From Theodoxus fluviatilis (lineage: Eukaryota; Mollusca; Gastropoda; Cycloneritida; Neritidae), in assembly GCA_034096865.1 (NCBI GenBank), contig JAWQFJ010001812.1, forward strand, positions 234,501 through 298,500: a stretch of DNA of 64,000 nt. The letters run 5' to 3'. Under the pieces are notes generated by a model. That model saw only the letters and a list, made by a program, of their open reading frames with translations. It did not search any database and had not been told where the DNA came from. Each line of letters begins with the position of its first letter. The first letter of the stretch is position 1. A program made the translations under genes and the position numbers. Below, piece by piece: positions 26,841 through 39,044 of this stretch.

Positions 26841-29604
26841 TTCTTTGTTGCTCACTTCTGAGGATTTGTTTGGGCTGGGGGGGCTGTTCTCACTGAGAGC
26901 AGTATAATTTGGCCAGGTCACATATTTACATGGGAGAGGGACTGGGAGGGGACCGAGATATGATCAATACAGCAGGGGAGAGACTTGGAGCAGGCAGCCC
27001 GCCACCAGCTTGCAGCCTGCCTGGAGCCAGCCTTCCCTCCCAGACTTGGACACCGCCGTCCTGCCAGCCAGGGATGACTCACCCTTGCCTGTCCCGGTGC
27101 AAACCCGAATTTGCCATCCCTGGAAAAAAATTCCCCTCCTCTCATCTCTTGTTGTGGCTGGTAGAGGGGTGGTTTGGTAAACAAATAGTACTGCTGGAGG
27201 GATTCTTGTCTATGGATAGGCAGTGTGGTGCAAGGGATGTTTGCAATGCCTTGGGCTTGTACACACATGAATAGGTTGTTCGTAGGTGTGCTTGATTAAG
27301 TATTTGAAAAGATATATATATCTACAATTGTGCTTTTGACTCATGAAAGCAGTGCAGTGTGTGTACATCACAAACGTGCCATGTTAAACAGGGTGGGAAG
27401 GAACACTGCTGCAAATGATGGTTGAACTCGAAGAATTGTTGAACACACATCTTGCTTCATTGTTATTGACATGGCATGTTTTTGGTAGCTTTTTTGTGTG
27501 GATAGTTAAAAGTGCAAACAATTGGAGAGAGGGCGAGACAGAAGAATCTATCCAGAGATGGACTGATGGCGGGACAAATGGATGGGCAACAAGAGCTGTG
27601 TCTGGGTTCCTGTAGATGGAGCTCCCATTCTGCCTTCTCCAAGAGTGAATCCCCTTGTCTGTCTGTGCTGGTGTCAGGCCCATGATGGATCTGGCAGCGA
27701 CTGTGTAGGGATTTGACTCAATAGACTTCCAACTTGCAGGTGTCATTGACGGAGACTGTCCGCTGTTCTCTCATTACAGCAGAGTAGGCCCTGCTCTTAG
27801 GCCGAGGGGCAGGACCCCTGTCTCTCTGTGTCCCTGCCAGTCAGTGATGGATTCCTTGGAGACAATCTTATTTTCCCCCTATTGATCTCCTTTTGGAAGC
27901 CGGCCATTTCCTTTCCTAGTGGCGGCCTGCCCCTCTGGCCCCTTAGTCCCAGGAGGACGGAAGACAGGCAGGGGCTTCTGATCTGTTCCTCGCAGGCTCT
28001 TTGCATCTTCTTTGGCTGTGCCCCGTGTAAATGAGTGCCACAGTTGTTTTTCACTATTTGCCTTCTGTAGCGCTCTGGTTTGCCTTGTTTGAGAGCCCGG
28101 AAGGGATCTCAATGTTTGGTCTGATTCGAAGGCTTGTCTTTGGCCTGGGCAGTCTTCTGGTTCTAAAATTGAGACTGGTTCTACAGTGAAACTGTAGTTG
28201 GGGATGGAGTATTGCACTAAAACCAGGGGACATTGCTGCACTAAGTGTAATCCTGCAATGCATTCAAAATATTTTTACGTCTTGCATTGCTCCACCAATG
28301 CAAGGTTTATTATGATAAACCGCAGGTGCATGCACCTGACAACATGCACTGAGCCGCATTGCAGTGGCAGACAATGCCAGAGTCCCAGACATCAATGCCA
28401 GGGTGCTCCCTGATGGAGGTCTGGCCAGGTACAGTTCCACCAGGGCAGTGGTGACACACACCAGAGATCCAGTGTGGTTCCACTTCAAACGGCAGATGCT
28501 TGCAGCAAAGAAGATAAAGCCAGTGTCAAGAGTTTATGGCCCCTACCCACTTCACGCCTTGCAGGGTTATTGCCCCTGCTCCTTTGCACTCTAGCCTCTA
28601 TGTGTGACCCCTGACCCTGACCTAGTTGCCCCAGCTCCAATCTGATTCAAAGTTGGCTGATTGAAGCCAGAGGTAGGAAGCATTAAGTCCCGCTGCCCCA
28701 GGGGAGCCTCAGTGTTTATAGGCCTTCTTCCCACAGAACCCCTCCACCCTTGGAGCTTGACACAGGGCTGTGACACTGTTACTGCCAGGCCTTGTGGCAC
28801 AGGCTACCAGTAATGGATGCAAGGTGCAGACCAGCTCTCAGGTTATGATAAGCAGGCTTTTGTAGTTGTGAAAATCTGCAGGTGTGACATGCATTCCTAG
28901 TGCAGGGTTTGCTTTAATAGGAATTTTTTCAGTGGCAGTATATTGATGAACACCGAGCTTTTGAGGCTAATTTTGCATAGAAGCCCGGCAGGAGTTTCTT
29001 GTTTGTGATCTGTCTGCCTATTTTCCTCTTGCTTCATGTATGGAAGGGCTTCAAATTCCCTAAGCCTCTCATTCCTTGATTAGGCAGTTTGCCGTGCCTT
29101 ACTCTGTCAAGTTTGCAATGGATTTTGTAGAGGGACAGCAGGGAGGATTTACATGCTTTATGATGGCAGTTATGAATATGCTGTTTGATCTATGATGCCT
29201 CAGTCTGTGGAAAGCTCTTGAGAGCCCAAGTGGAAATGTGCTTCCTGCAGCAGGATACCAGCAGCTGGACAAGTTGACACTGTTCACAGGCTCTCCACTA
29301 ACCAAACACAATGGGCTTTCATACTGATGGCAAACATGGACCCTGCCATAGGGATTGCAGCCGGTTGCTTTTTAATGGACAGCGCCCCTCTAAGCATTGA
29401 CTGACCTGTAGAGGGCAAAAGTCTGCTCTGCAGGATGTATCATTGCTTTCAGAGTTTCAAAGTCTCATGGAGAACTAAGCATGAGGTCACAATGAAACTA
29501 TTCTGTAGATCCAGTATGGCTTCAGGTCTATGTTAGAAACTTCAGTAGAATTAATTTATCATGTTGCCCTCTGGTCTGGATGTCTTGGAGGTCTTGAGTT
29601 TTTT

Positions 29605-30458
29605 GACTCACATGCGAAGCAAAAGTGAGTCTATGTACTGAGCCGTGTCGTCCGTCCGTCCGTCCGGGCGTCCGGGCGTCCGTAAAAAACTTAAACGTTG
29701 GATTTTTCTCGGAGACTATTAAGTCTATCAACACCAAATGTGGCATGATGGTGTATGATGACAAGGCCTCAAAAAACATACATAGTGACTTGACCTTGCT
29801 TGAAGGTCAAGGTCACAGGAGCCATAAATGTGGTCTCAAAAACAGTCATTTTTCACATTTTCCCAATTTTCTCCCACGTTATTGAGAATGGCGACGTTAG
29901 CTACAAGTGGTATATAGGTCAAAGCAAGCCCTATCTTTTGATACCAGTTTGGTTGACCTTGCTTCAAGGTCAAGGTCACAGGAGCTCTTCAAAGTTGGAT
30001 TGTATACATATTTTGAAGTGACCTTGACCCTGAACTATGGAAGATAACTGTTTCAAACTTAATAATTATGTGGGGCACATGTTATACTTTCATCATGAGA
30101 CACATTTGGTCACATATCATCAAGGTCAAGGTCACTTTGACCCTTATGAAATGTGACCAAAATGGGGTAGTGAACCACTAAAAGTGACTATATCTCATGG
30201 TAGAAAGTGCCAATAAGCACCATTGTGCTTCCTATGTCTTGAATTAACAGCTTTGTGTTGCATGACCTTGGATGACCTTGACCTTGGGTCAAGGTCACAT
30301 GTTTTTTTGGTAGGAAAAAATGTGTAAATCATTTCTTAGTGTATGATGTCATTGCTAGGTTTAGTTGTTTGACCTTGACCTTGAAGGTCACCTGAAGGTC
30401 AAGGTCATATAAAGGTCAAGGTCAAGCATGTGAGTCGTATGGGCTTTGCCCTTCTTGT
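29605..30458 (+). mobile_element. Complete copy 1 of a dispersed 0.85-kb element, AGGTCA-rich
   Basis: This element begins after a T run with GACTCACATGCGAAGC and ends with GTATGGGCTTTGCCCTTCTTGTT. It is about 854 bp and has two further copies in the window. Near the 5' end is GACTCACATGC; its exact complement GCATGTGAGTC lies near the 3' end, followed by a GGGC-TTT-GCCC hairpin close to the terminus. A GTCC microsatellite (29649-29680) follows the 5' block. This layout of subterminal inverted repeats, an internal microsatellite, a 3' hairpin and insertion at T bases resembles Helentron-associated (HINE/DINE-type) non-autonomous elements; that class is an inference. About 20 AAGGTCA or TGACCTT half-sites occur, many as TCAAGGTCA and as tandem AGGTCAAGGTCA. 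It has no coding capacity. Confidence 0.8.
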
Positions 30459-30833
30459 TTTAAGTTGGAGTCTTTCCATAGATACTTATTTCACCTCTTC
30501 TTTTCTTCTCTCTTTTTTTCTTTGTGGAGATGAAAGAAAATGCACTTTTTTCTACAATATTTCCCATTCCCTGTCATCAGACAAAGTAGAGATGAAACTG
30601 TTAGCCTGTTAACTCATTCAAGCATGAAGATGAATATAATTGGATCTACTCATATGCATTCATGTACATGCATAAAGACACACATGAGCAGGCAGGCACT
30701 TTCAATAACACATGCATGCACACATGAACACACACATACACACGTGCACACACACCCCTATGTAAGGGTGACATATGCATGCACAAGAAGAGCACTTGGA
30801 AATGAATGAGAGAGAAAGGAAATGAATGAATGA

Positions 30834-30977
<144 letters not shown>

Positions 30978-31365
30978 AACTGATGAACTGCCCATGTTGG
31001 TGTCAGGTTTTGAAGTAGTAACATAAACACAACAAGGTAAAGGTCTAGTGGCATTGTTTATCTAAGCTTTGCTCTTTTGATGGCATCCCTTAAGTAGAGG
31101 CAGGCAGGCAGTGTTTGTACAAACTAAAGGTAGGTAGAACATAAGGTGACACGGTCGAGTGGGACTGCAAGGTCCAGAACAGGACAGGACAGGAGACAGG
31201 GAAGAGGACTGGGACTGTTTCTGGCTTTAGAAAGTGCTGCCAGTCCATGAAGCTGAAAGGCTGATTACAGGGAGTCCTCTGTTGCCTTGACTACTGCTCA
31301 GGCAGCAAAGCTATCAATAGAGTACTGCCTGCAGCTTCTACAACAAGCATCCCTTCCATCTGTCA

Positions 31366-31661
<296 letters not shown>

Positions 31662-31670
31662 ATGTGCATT

Positions 31671-32031
31671 CAGGGCCGGACCAAATGAGTTGTGGGGGGG
31701 GGGGGGGTTCCTTTTTGGTTGGGGGGGACAATTCAGCGAAGTGGCGAAGCCACGAGCGCGCGCCTGCGAAGCCACGAGCGCGCGCCTGCGAAGCAGGCGC
31801 GCAAACTAGGGGGGTCCGGGGGCATGCCCCCCCTGAAAATTTTTGAAAAACGGTTAAAATCTGTGCAATCTGGTGCATTCTGGGCCTTGTTTTGAGGGGT
31901 AAGAGCAGCATTGTTTTTGGAGACACACACAAAAAATATATTTAAAAAAAAAAAACTCAAACCAAGGTACATGCTTTTTCTAGGGGGGGGGGTCCGGAAC
32001 CCCTGGAACCCCCCCCCTGGGTCCGGCCCTG
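31671..32031. mobile_element. 361-bp MITE-like element with GC-rich TIRs
   Basis: The ends are perfect 12-bp inverted repeats, CAGGGCCGGACC and GGTCCGGCCCTG. GCATT flanks both sides (31666-31670 and 32032-32036), a candidate 5-bp target duplication. CAGGG-type ends recall hAT elements, but those make 8-bp duplications, so the family is open. Inside are G and C homopolymer runs that pair with each other near the ends, a 22-bp unit (GCGAAGCCACGAGCGCGCGC...) in tandem at about 31744-31788, and a GCGCCTGC/GCAGGCGC hairpin. It is inserted in a CA repeat and is CpG-rich within a CpG-poor intron, so it is probably young. Confidence 0.75.
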
Positions 32032-33762
32032 GCATTCACGTACATGCACACACAAACACATGCACATTCTGATGGAATATACAAATACCTATTACAGTGC
32101 TGATAAACTGGTCTAGTACCTAGGATATTGATTTCGATAATGAGCACTGATGAGCAGTGATTAGTGTGTGTGTGAGAATGAGTGTACTTGTGCATGCATG
32201 CACGTGTGTTTGAAAAAGGAACATAAGAAGTAAAAGAATTTAAATTTAATTTGACTTATATCAGCTAAATCCAACACACTTACGAAATGGAGAGGCACCG
32301 CATGTAGGTGTTTGGGCCTTCATATATTGATGCACATCTTTGAGGGACAGACTCCTTGAAGTTCTATGCTAGAAATATCTTTGCAGAATCTGCAAGTTTT
32401 TGAATTGGGATGCGTATGTAGAGATGTACCAGTACCTTGAGTGAGTCAAGGTCATGGAAATTAAAAAGAACAGCAGGAGATGATAATTGGGCAATCACTA
32501 TCTCAATAATTGCAACTTGTAGCTGAACATTCCATTTTTCTTGCAATACCGATAACAGTTTTAGATTTGCTTCAGTTGGCTGGCCTGTGGATTTATGTTT
32601 TGCCACAGCTGGTGCTGAAAGCTGGAGAAGAAACTGGAGAGGCAGTGAAGACTGCTTGCAGATGTTCTTCGTCACTGTGGGCTTTACCATCAGAGATACT
32701 GTACCAGCATATCTTGTTGCTGTGCCTGTCAATCACTCTGAAAGAACTGTGGCTGTGTTCTTGACTGATGGGCAACTATCTCCTTCAGAATTGTATGCTG
32801 TATGTACTGGGGTCTTGCACCTGTCAAGATCAAGCTATAGTTTCATGATGCTGCATACAATTGCATTCAAATTAGTGTTGTAGGCTGATATGACTGATGT
32901 TCTCTCTTTCAAATTATGCTGTAGTTCAGAGGGGTGAGGGTAATCTTGTCATCTAATGTCTCTATAGAATTTAATACCATGGGTGCATTACAATGTGGCT
33001 GTATTTTTGCATTGCACACTTCAATAGAAAGATGGCATTCCAACATGGGCAGTCTTTTCTTACAGTGTGCACATGAGAATGAAACACTGAAAGCAAATGA
33101 TGAAGCCATAGCAATGTAGGTGAATAACTTTGGATAAACATCGGCTCGGCTTCCATTGTCTGTTCATTCAAGTGAAAAGAGAACTGTAGATGAGACCAAG
33201 AAATGTCACACCCTATTGAAGTGGCCATTAGTTCTTTTGAAGAATAGTTATGTCATAGATGACTTGCAGGGATCTTCAGAAGGAAAGTTCTGTACATTCA
33301 CTTCCCCAAACTGTATTTATTTAGTGAAATTTGCAACTTTTTCTCCTTTACCTTGCAACCAGCTTTTCCCCCTCCAAGGCTGTCTGTTCCTTTCCCTAGA
33401 CAATGGCTAGAGCTAAAAATTTCTATAAAGTAGTGACCTCTGACCTCCAGGACAGGCTCTGTACAGGCCAGTCAAAGGGACTGGTGGGGGAACAGGATAT
33501 GGCATTCATCTTGGTTGCCAGCTAGTCTGCCAACCTGCAGTGTTTGCTCCAGTTGTGTAAACGGCTCCTTTGTGCTGTGTGGCATATGCCCTTTCTTTTC
33601 AAGTTGACTTTCCTGCCTCACCCCTGGGTGGCGGCATCAATCAATGTGTGTTGCTTTGCATGAGCCACCCGAGAAGGAGAACACCTGCTTCAGCAACTTC
33701 TCTAGTCATCCTTAGAAAGGGGTTGTGTGAGAAAACATAGTAGTGAAAAAGAACCAGTAAAC

Positions 33763-33768
<6 letters not shown>

Positions 33769-33839
<71 letters not shown>
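33769..33839. repeat. GA microsatellite
   Basis: About 35 uninterrupted GA units. Confidence 0.98.
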
Positions 33840-33841
<2 letters not shown>

Positions 33842-33855
33842 CTTACTCAATGGTC

Positions 33856-33900
33856 AAAGGGGAGGTAATTTCGACAAACAGGTGCGAAGTTACCTCCCTT
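33856..33900. repeat. Short fold-back, GGGAGGTAA arms
   Basis: AAAGGGGAGGTAATTTCG and CGAAGTTACCTCCCTT form a hairpin with arms of about 16 bases and a short loop. It sits just after a GA microsatellite. GTTACCTCCCTT-type ends recur in molluscan miniature transposons as far as I recall, so this may be a collapsed or internally deleted one. Confidence 0.45.
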
Positions 33901-35186
33901 AGAATAGATCTGTGATCACCCGCAGGCTGCAATGCAGACATTTCCAGCTAATACAGTACTTTTAGTTGTACTGAGAATCTTGGCATCCTTAATGTAAAGA
34001 AAGAATGTCTAGCATTATGTTAAATATGGAACATGGCAAGCTATGTATTCTTGGACTATTTCGTGATCATAATGTATGTATTATGCAAGTACTATTTTGT
34101 AATCTGTAATCTGTACACATACATTGATAATTTTCTTCAATATCAGTGTGATAGATGGACATTCTCTCTGCCTTAAGAGAACCATAGTTCGTGTCTTCTA
34201 TGTCACGTATGAATATGTTTGTTTGTCCTTGTATGGTTTGTTGCCATGTGTATGTATGTTTAGTCAGCACCAAGGAAACAATTCCATAGGTGTTATCCTT
34301 GTTTCATCTGTTGATACTTTCAAAATTGTAATATATATATTTATCAAAATGAAGCATCTTGATGAAGATGATGGCACAGAACTGTAATAATGTGGCATTT
34401 TGCTTTGCTTGAATCTTCAGGTTCAAACGCTTGGGTAGTTAAATATGAAGGTAACAATTTTCAGAGTGAAATCCAGATATGACTGTTTTCTCTTCTGTAT
34501 ATATTGTTCAACTCCTCCTTATCCCACCACATATGAAGTCAGAGCTTTGTGCCAACCCACTGTATGAACCTTTTGGATCTATATTCAAATGTGGCTTCTT
34601 AATTAGAATGTGTTCATTCTCCCTTGTAGACTTTGTGTTATTTTGTCAGATGTTTGCATCTAGTGCACAGGTGTTGTGCTGTGTAGGCAAAGCAGTTTTG
34701 TTCCTCCTCTCAAGGAATGTCTGTGTGATGTGGTCCAGTGTGTCTTGGTGTGGAATGGACCATCGTCTGTCTCTTTTTTGTCTTGGATGGTGCTTGGCCA
34801 CCACGATGTGCACTCAGTGGATGTGCACGAGTTTTGTCCATTTGCTGTCATGAGCCCTTCATCAAATCTCGTTCCACTTGGTGCCGTTGTGCTGCTGCAA
34901 GGAAATGTGCATCACTGCCACTGCTGGTTGCTGCTGCAAATGCATCTGTCTGTTCATGCATTCTATTTAAATAAAAAATAATATTTTTAAAATGCACAGT
35001 GGCTGGACTGAGCATGCATGATCAGAGTTGCTTCCATGGTGCTCAAAAGATGTAAATTCATTTTAACACTAGAGGTATTGTTTCTGCAACAAAAGATGTC
35101 TCAGTTTCAAATTGTATGAACAATAGATCTATTTTTGGTAGTAGTTACCTTAGGGACCAGTTCATTGTAGTCAATTTCACATTTCA

Positions 35187-35300
35187 ATAGTGTAGGATTT
35201 TACAATCTTCTGTCTACTCAATTCTATCTCAAAGCTTCCATTTGATAGTGTAGGATTCTACTCATTCTTCTGTCTACCTGATTCTGTCTCTAAGCTTCCA
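35187..35300. repeat. 58-bp tandem duplication
   Basis: ATAGTGTAGGATT...TTCTGTCTAC...ATTCT(A/G)TCTC...AAGCTTCCA occurs twice in direct succession with about ten differences. It lies 0.74 kb before the first Ig2 exon. Confidence 0.8.
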
Positions 35301-36038
35301 GAGAGACAGTAGGTGAGCAATAGTAGAGTGATCATGTAGACCAGTAGTTGCTTTTCTATGTTTCAGCCTAACCCCTCTTCTAGTTCCAGCCTCTTGCAGT
35401 GTAGTAATACATGTAGTATATACTGTGCTTCTTCTTGCTCCAAATGCATAGTGTCAAGTAGTTGTAGTTAGCCATTCCATTTTCAGTGAGTGAGTTAACT
35501 GTTAAAGAGTTCAGCTTTTCTGAAAGTATTTCAAGGAATCAGCATGTGTTCTTCTGTGTTGTAGTTATTTTTGCATCCCTTTTTTATGTGTGTGCTGCTC
35601 CATATAATGGAGAAGATTTTACCCCCTTTTATGCCCATGGACCTTTCTCCTTACAACGCAGAAGCAAATGCCTGTGAATGCATTTGGAGGATATGTTTTA
35701 CTAACTGTTTATCCATTGTACTGTAGTTTGAAGTTCTCTGCCCATGCTAATGAGAGACCTAGTGCATTTCATGCTGGTAACTGCCTGTTTGTAATGCATA
35801 CTTATTTGTGTCTGGATGTAAGTTTTCCTGCGTCTTCAAATAACTGCCCTGTGTGGGCAGTGTGTCCTTGTGATATCATGTATGGAACACTGTCTCTAAC
35901 TTCTGTCTTGTCAACCTCAGGGCCCACATGTAAACTGTTACGTTTCCCATTGCTGTGGCCCTTGGAGAGGCAGTTTTTCCCTGACAGTGGAGAGGTGGAC
36001 TGAAAGTGTTGACATGGTGTTTGTGTGGTGTGTTACAG

Positions 36039-36215
36039 ATATCCCTCAGGGTTACCCCAGGATAGTGGTGAACCCAAGCCTGAAGTCTGTGGAGAAGGGA
36101 CACAATACTCTACTGCAGTGCGATGCAGTGGGCAACCCGGAACCCACTATCACGTGGCTCAAAGACCAGGTGCCAGTGGATGTCACAGACCCACGCATCT
36201 CCCTCATGGACTCGG
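36039..36215 (+). CDS. LAR: LAR-type receptor tyrosine phosphatase, first Ig2 exon
   Basis: This exon encodes the first two thirds of the second immunoglobulin domain of the same receptor. It begins after TGTTACAG (AG at 36037-36038) and ends at GTGAGT (36216). Its first two bases join the last base of the Ig1 exon to make Asp, giving EGD-D-IPQGYPRIVVNP across the junction, like the family's linker of GFP-I/V at the start of Ig2. Landmarks are VEKGHNTLLQC with Cys27, the GNPEPTITW motif with Trp39, and LKDQVPVDVTDPRISL, which matches the conserved 'W-K-D/N...VD' strand of LAR Ig2. The Ig2 fold is incomplete here; its second Cys is in the next exon. The 3' junction, after ISLMDSG, is at the position where vertebrate PTPRD/PTPRS/PTPRF insert the meA mini-exon. 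Acceptor and donor both fit consensus. Confidence 0.93.
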
Positions 36216-36249
36216 GTGAGTGCCGTGTACTCTGGCTTGATTAGTACTT

Positions 36250-37989
36250 GGCTCATTCTCTGGAAAGGTACACAAATCTGTTACACTGGTGATGAAATAT
36301 TTTTCATCAAATATTTGTATTAAAAGTACATATTCAGGTAAAAAAATGCTCGGACCTATCATCTAGAGTAAAACTGGAGCAAGGTCTTTGCCTTTTTCTA
36401 AGTAAATGGGGTATGAAGAGGTGCTTGACCTCATTTCTAGTTTGTAACACTGGACGCCAAACAGATATTAAATGTGGTCAAAACATAATGGTTTTCAGAT
36501 AATTTCCTTACAAAACATGTTGAAAACGACTAATAAACACATCATAAATAGCTTGCAATAGATAAATTATTAATCTTGACATTTGGAACAAAATTAGACA
36601 CTTTACTTATCGTGTCTTGTTACAAACCAGTTGAACAAAAGCAAAATCCAAATGTTATTTAAGTATTGATGTGCCATCACTATTGCTTGCGTATTGGAGA
36701 GAAGTAAACAAAGATCTAGAAAGCCTTTTCACCATGAAAGCATCAGGGGAAAAAACAAAACAAATTTTTAACAATATATCTCAAGGATAATCTGCAGGTT
36801 GTAACAAAGACAACTTCCATCGTTTCTTATTTACGAACAAGAAAGAACAAGCAATAGATCGACAAAACATGCTATTTTAGTAACAAAACTTTAAATAAAG
36901 TTGTAAGATACGGTAAGGAATAATTTTGGGTCCGGTATGAAGGGTAATGATGTCCACTTTTATGTTTAATTTCACAAGAAACCACACATTTTCAAAGAAA
37001 TGTTTCAGTTTGACGGATCGAACCGGTTTTCTATCTATTTTCACCTCACAAACTTAGTCAACAACAATCGGTAAGCACAACTAAAGATTAAAAAAGGAAT
37101 AAAGTTTCACATTTAACGATGAGAAACATTACTAAAATCCAGAAATTTCCATCGTAGGCGATCTTCAGCTAGCACACTGGAAGAAATGGCGGGCATTTCT
37201 AGTTCGTAACACTGACGAACGAAGCGGACGCCACATATTTGAGTTTACAGTACTGCTTTCCGCGAACACGCAGTTTGTGAAACCCACACAGGGATCACTC
37301 AGTATGTCCTTCCGCGTAGGACCTTTGCAGTTATTCCCCTTGCAGGACTAGTTTGCCTTGAAAAATGTAGTCCAGTTGATTGCTGTGTCATAACGCATTT
37401 TGTGGACACAAATTCAGAAATGACGCAATTTCATCTCACTTCTAGCAAGTTTCCCTTCATAAATTGTGTTTTCTATCAAATATGACTCTCTCAAACATTC
37501 TGTTTTTGAATGGACATGGAATTGGGTCAATTCGTTTGCTTAATATTCTTCCGCCGAGTATATTTACAAAACCTTCGATCGGACACGACGTGTTACGAAC
37601 AAGTCAGCAAAATTAAATCCTCAATTGTTTCACAAAAGTGCAACATTTTTAAAAACGTGATCTGTAATCGTCAAGTATGTGTGTAATAGATTAAAATACA
37701 ACCGTTCTTTTTGAAATTTAACAGGAAAATCCAGTTGCAATTGTTATTTGACAAGTTCTCGTTTTTCCCATGTAACAAACTGGCCAGCTGAAATCAGCAC
37801 ATTTTGTCAACACAACTAGCGATAAAAGCTCAAAGTTTACACTCAGCCTTTTCCCATTGCTCATGGTGTTTCTTAAATATGTTTTTTGTTTGTCTACTTG
37901 AATAGATTTGGGTCTTATAGTGTAATACTTTTGGTCTGACCAATTTAAGGACGTAACCCCTCCTTGTGTACCTTTCCAGAGAATGAGCC
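36250..37989. mobile_element. 1,740-bp DNA transposon relative with perfect 26-bp TIRs
   Basis: The ends are perfect inverted repeats of 26 bp: 36250-36275, starting GGCTCATTCTCTGGAAAGGT, and its exact complement at 37964-37989. The four bases ACTT flank both ends directly (36246-36249 and 37990-37993), which is a candidate target-site duplication. The interior is AT-rich, lacks any long open frame, and holds about eight copies of GTAACA or its complement TGTTAC (near 36279, 36442, 36617, 36799, 36881, 37211, 37590, 37771), which look like transposase-binding subrepeats. CpG is ordinary although the host intron is CpG-poor, and the ends are identical, both pointing to recent insertion. It is non-autonomous. 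The superfamily is undecided: 4-bp duplications occur in several cut-and-paste groups, and the site is not TTAA. Confidence 0.85.
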
Positions 37990-38620
37990 ACTTGTACTTG
38001 TAAGATGCTTGAGGCCATTTAAGGCCTGTTCATCGTTAGTGATGATGATGATGATGATAAGGAGATTTGTCAAGGTGCTTTATATTCAGGAAACATCATG
38101 CTCTGTGGTTTGCTTTGGGGGTTGTTTTCATAAGAGATTTTGGAGATCCTCTTTCCCTTGGGTCAGAAAAAGCACTTATCAAGGGTCACTGTGTTTAATA
38201 TACTGTATTGTCTGAGAGTCCATGTGGTTTTCTCCTATTCTTGTATGGGCTAGGTGAACTTCTGATACTGAAGGAGATGCTGGAGATAGTGGTGCAGCTG
38301 GAGGAGTGATGGTGGATGTGGATTTATCTCCCTTGCATGGCAGCTCATTCACACTATTTCACAAAGAGCGGCACCAACTTGGCTGTTTTGCATTAATAAC
38401 TGGATATTCATGGAAGACCATGCCATAAATTACTGGATACGTCACTAGAAATGTATTTGCATATTACCCGTGTTATCTAATTTTACATGAGGCGTTGATG
38501 TGTTTTCATTCACATTACAATTCTTATGAATATGATGGAAATTTTTTTTATAAGGGCAGGTCTCTTTCAGGGGGCCAGATCTCTCATTAGAAGTAGCAAT
38601 GTGTACTTTGTGTGCTTTTT

Positions 38621-38880
38621 GACTCACATGCGAAGCAAAAGTGAGTCTATGTACTGAGCCGTGTCGTCCGTCCGTCCGGGCGTAAAAACTTAAACGTAGG
38701 ATTTTTCTCGGAGACTATTAAGTCTATCAACACCAAATGTGGCATGATGGTGTATGATGACAAGGCCTCAAAAAACATACATAGTGACTTGACCTTGCTT
38801 CAAGGTCAAGGTCACAGGAGCCATAAATGTGGTCTCAAAAAGAGTCATTTTTCACATTTTCCCAATTTTTCATCCTCAAA
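38621..38880 (+). mobile_element. Truncated copy 2 of the 0.85-kb element
   Basis: The first 250 or so bases match copy 1 almost base for base, from GACTCACATGCGAAGC after a T run through the GTCC repeat, the TGACCTT/AAGGTCA cluster and CACATTTTCCCAATTTT. Similarity then stops and the 3' part with its hairpin is absent. It ends about 165 bp before the acceptor of the second Ig2 exon. The GTCC run is shorter than in copy 1. Confidence 0.85.
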
Positions 38881-39044
38881 ATTGACAGATAGGATCACAA
38901 TTTATGTGAAATATGGCTTGATGCAGTCTGTTTCATAGATGTCTTTTCCCCTATATATTAAAGGCTCAAAAGCTATATACATGTATGTCACTGAGAAGAG
39001 AGAATGCTGGCGTAGTTAACCATCATTTAATTCCACCTTTACAG

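Larger units (their letters stand above)
36216..39044 (+). other. Intron splitting Ig2, at the vertebrate meA position
   Basis: This 2.8-kb intron starts with GTGAGT and ends with CCTTTACAG. A 1,740-bp inverted-repeat element begins 35 bases after the donor, and a truncated copy of the dispersed 0.85-kb family starts at 38621. Together they fill about 70 percent of it. It interrupts Ig2 after ISLMDSG, the place where vertebrate genes splice the 9-residue meA mini-exon. I could not pick out a mini-exon in the remaining non-repeat DNA by eye. Confidence 0.8.
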
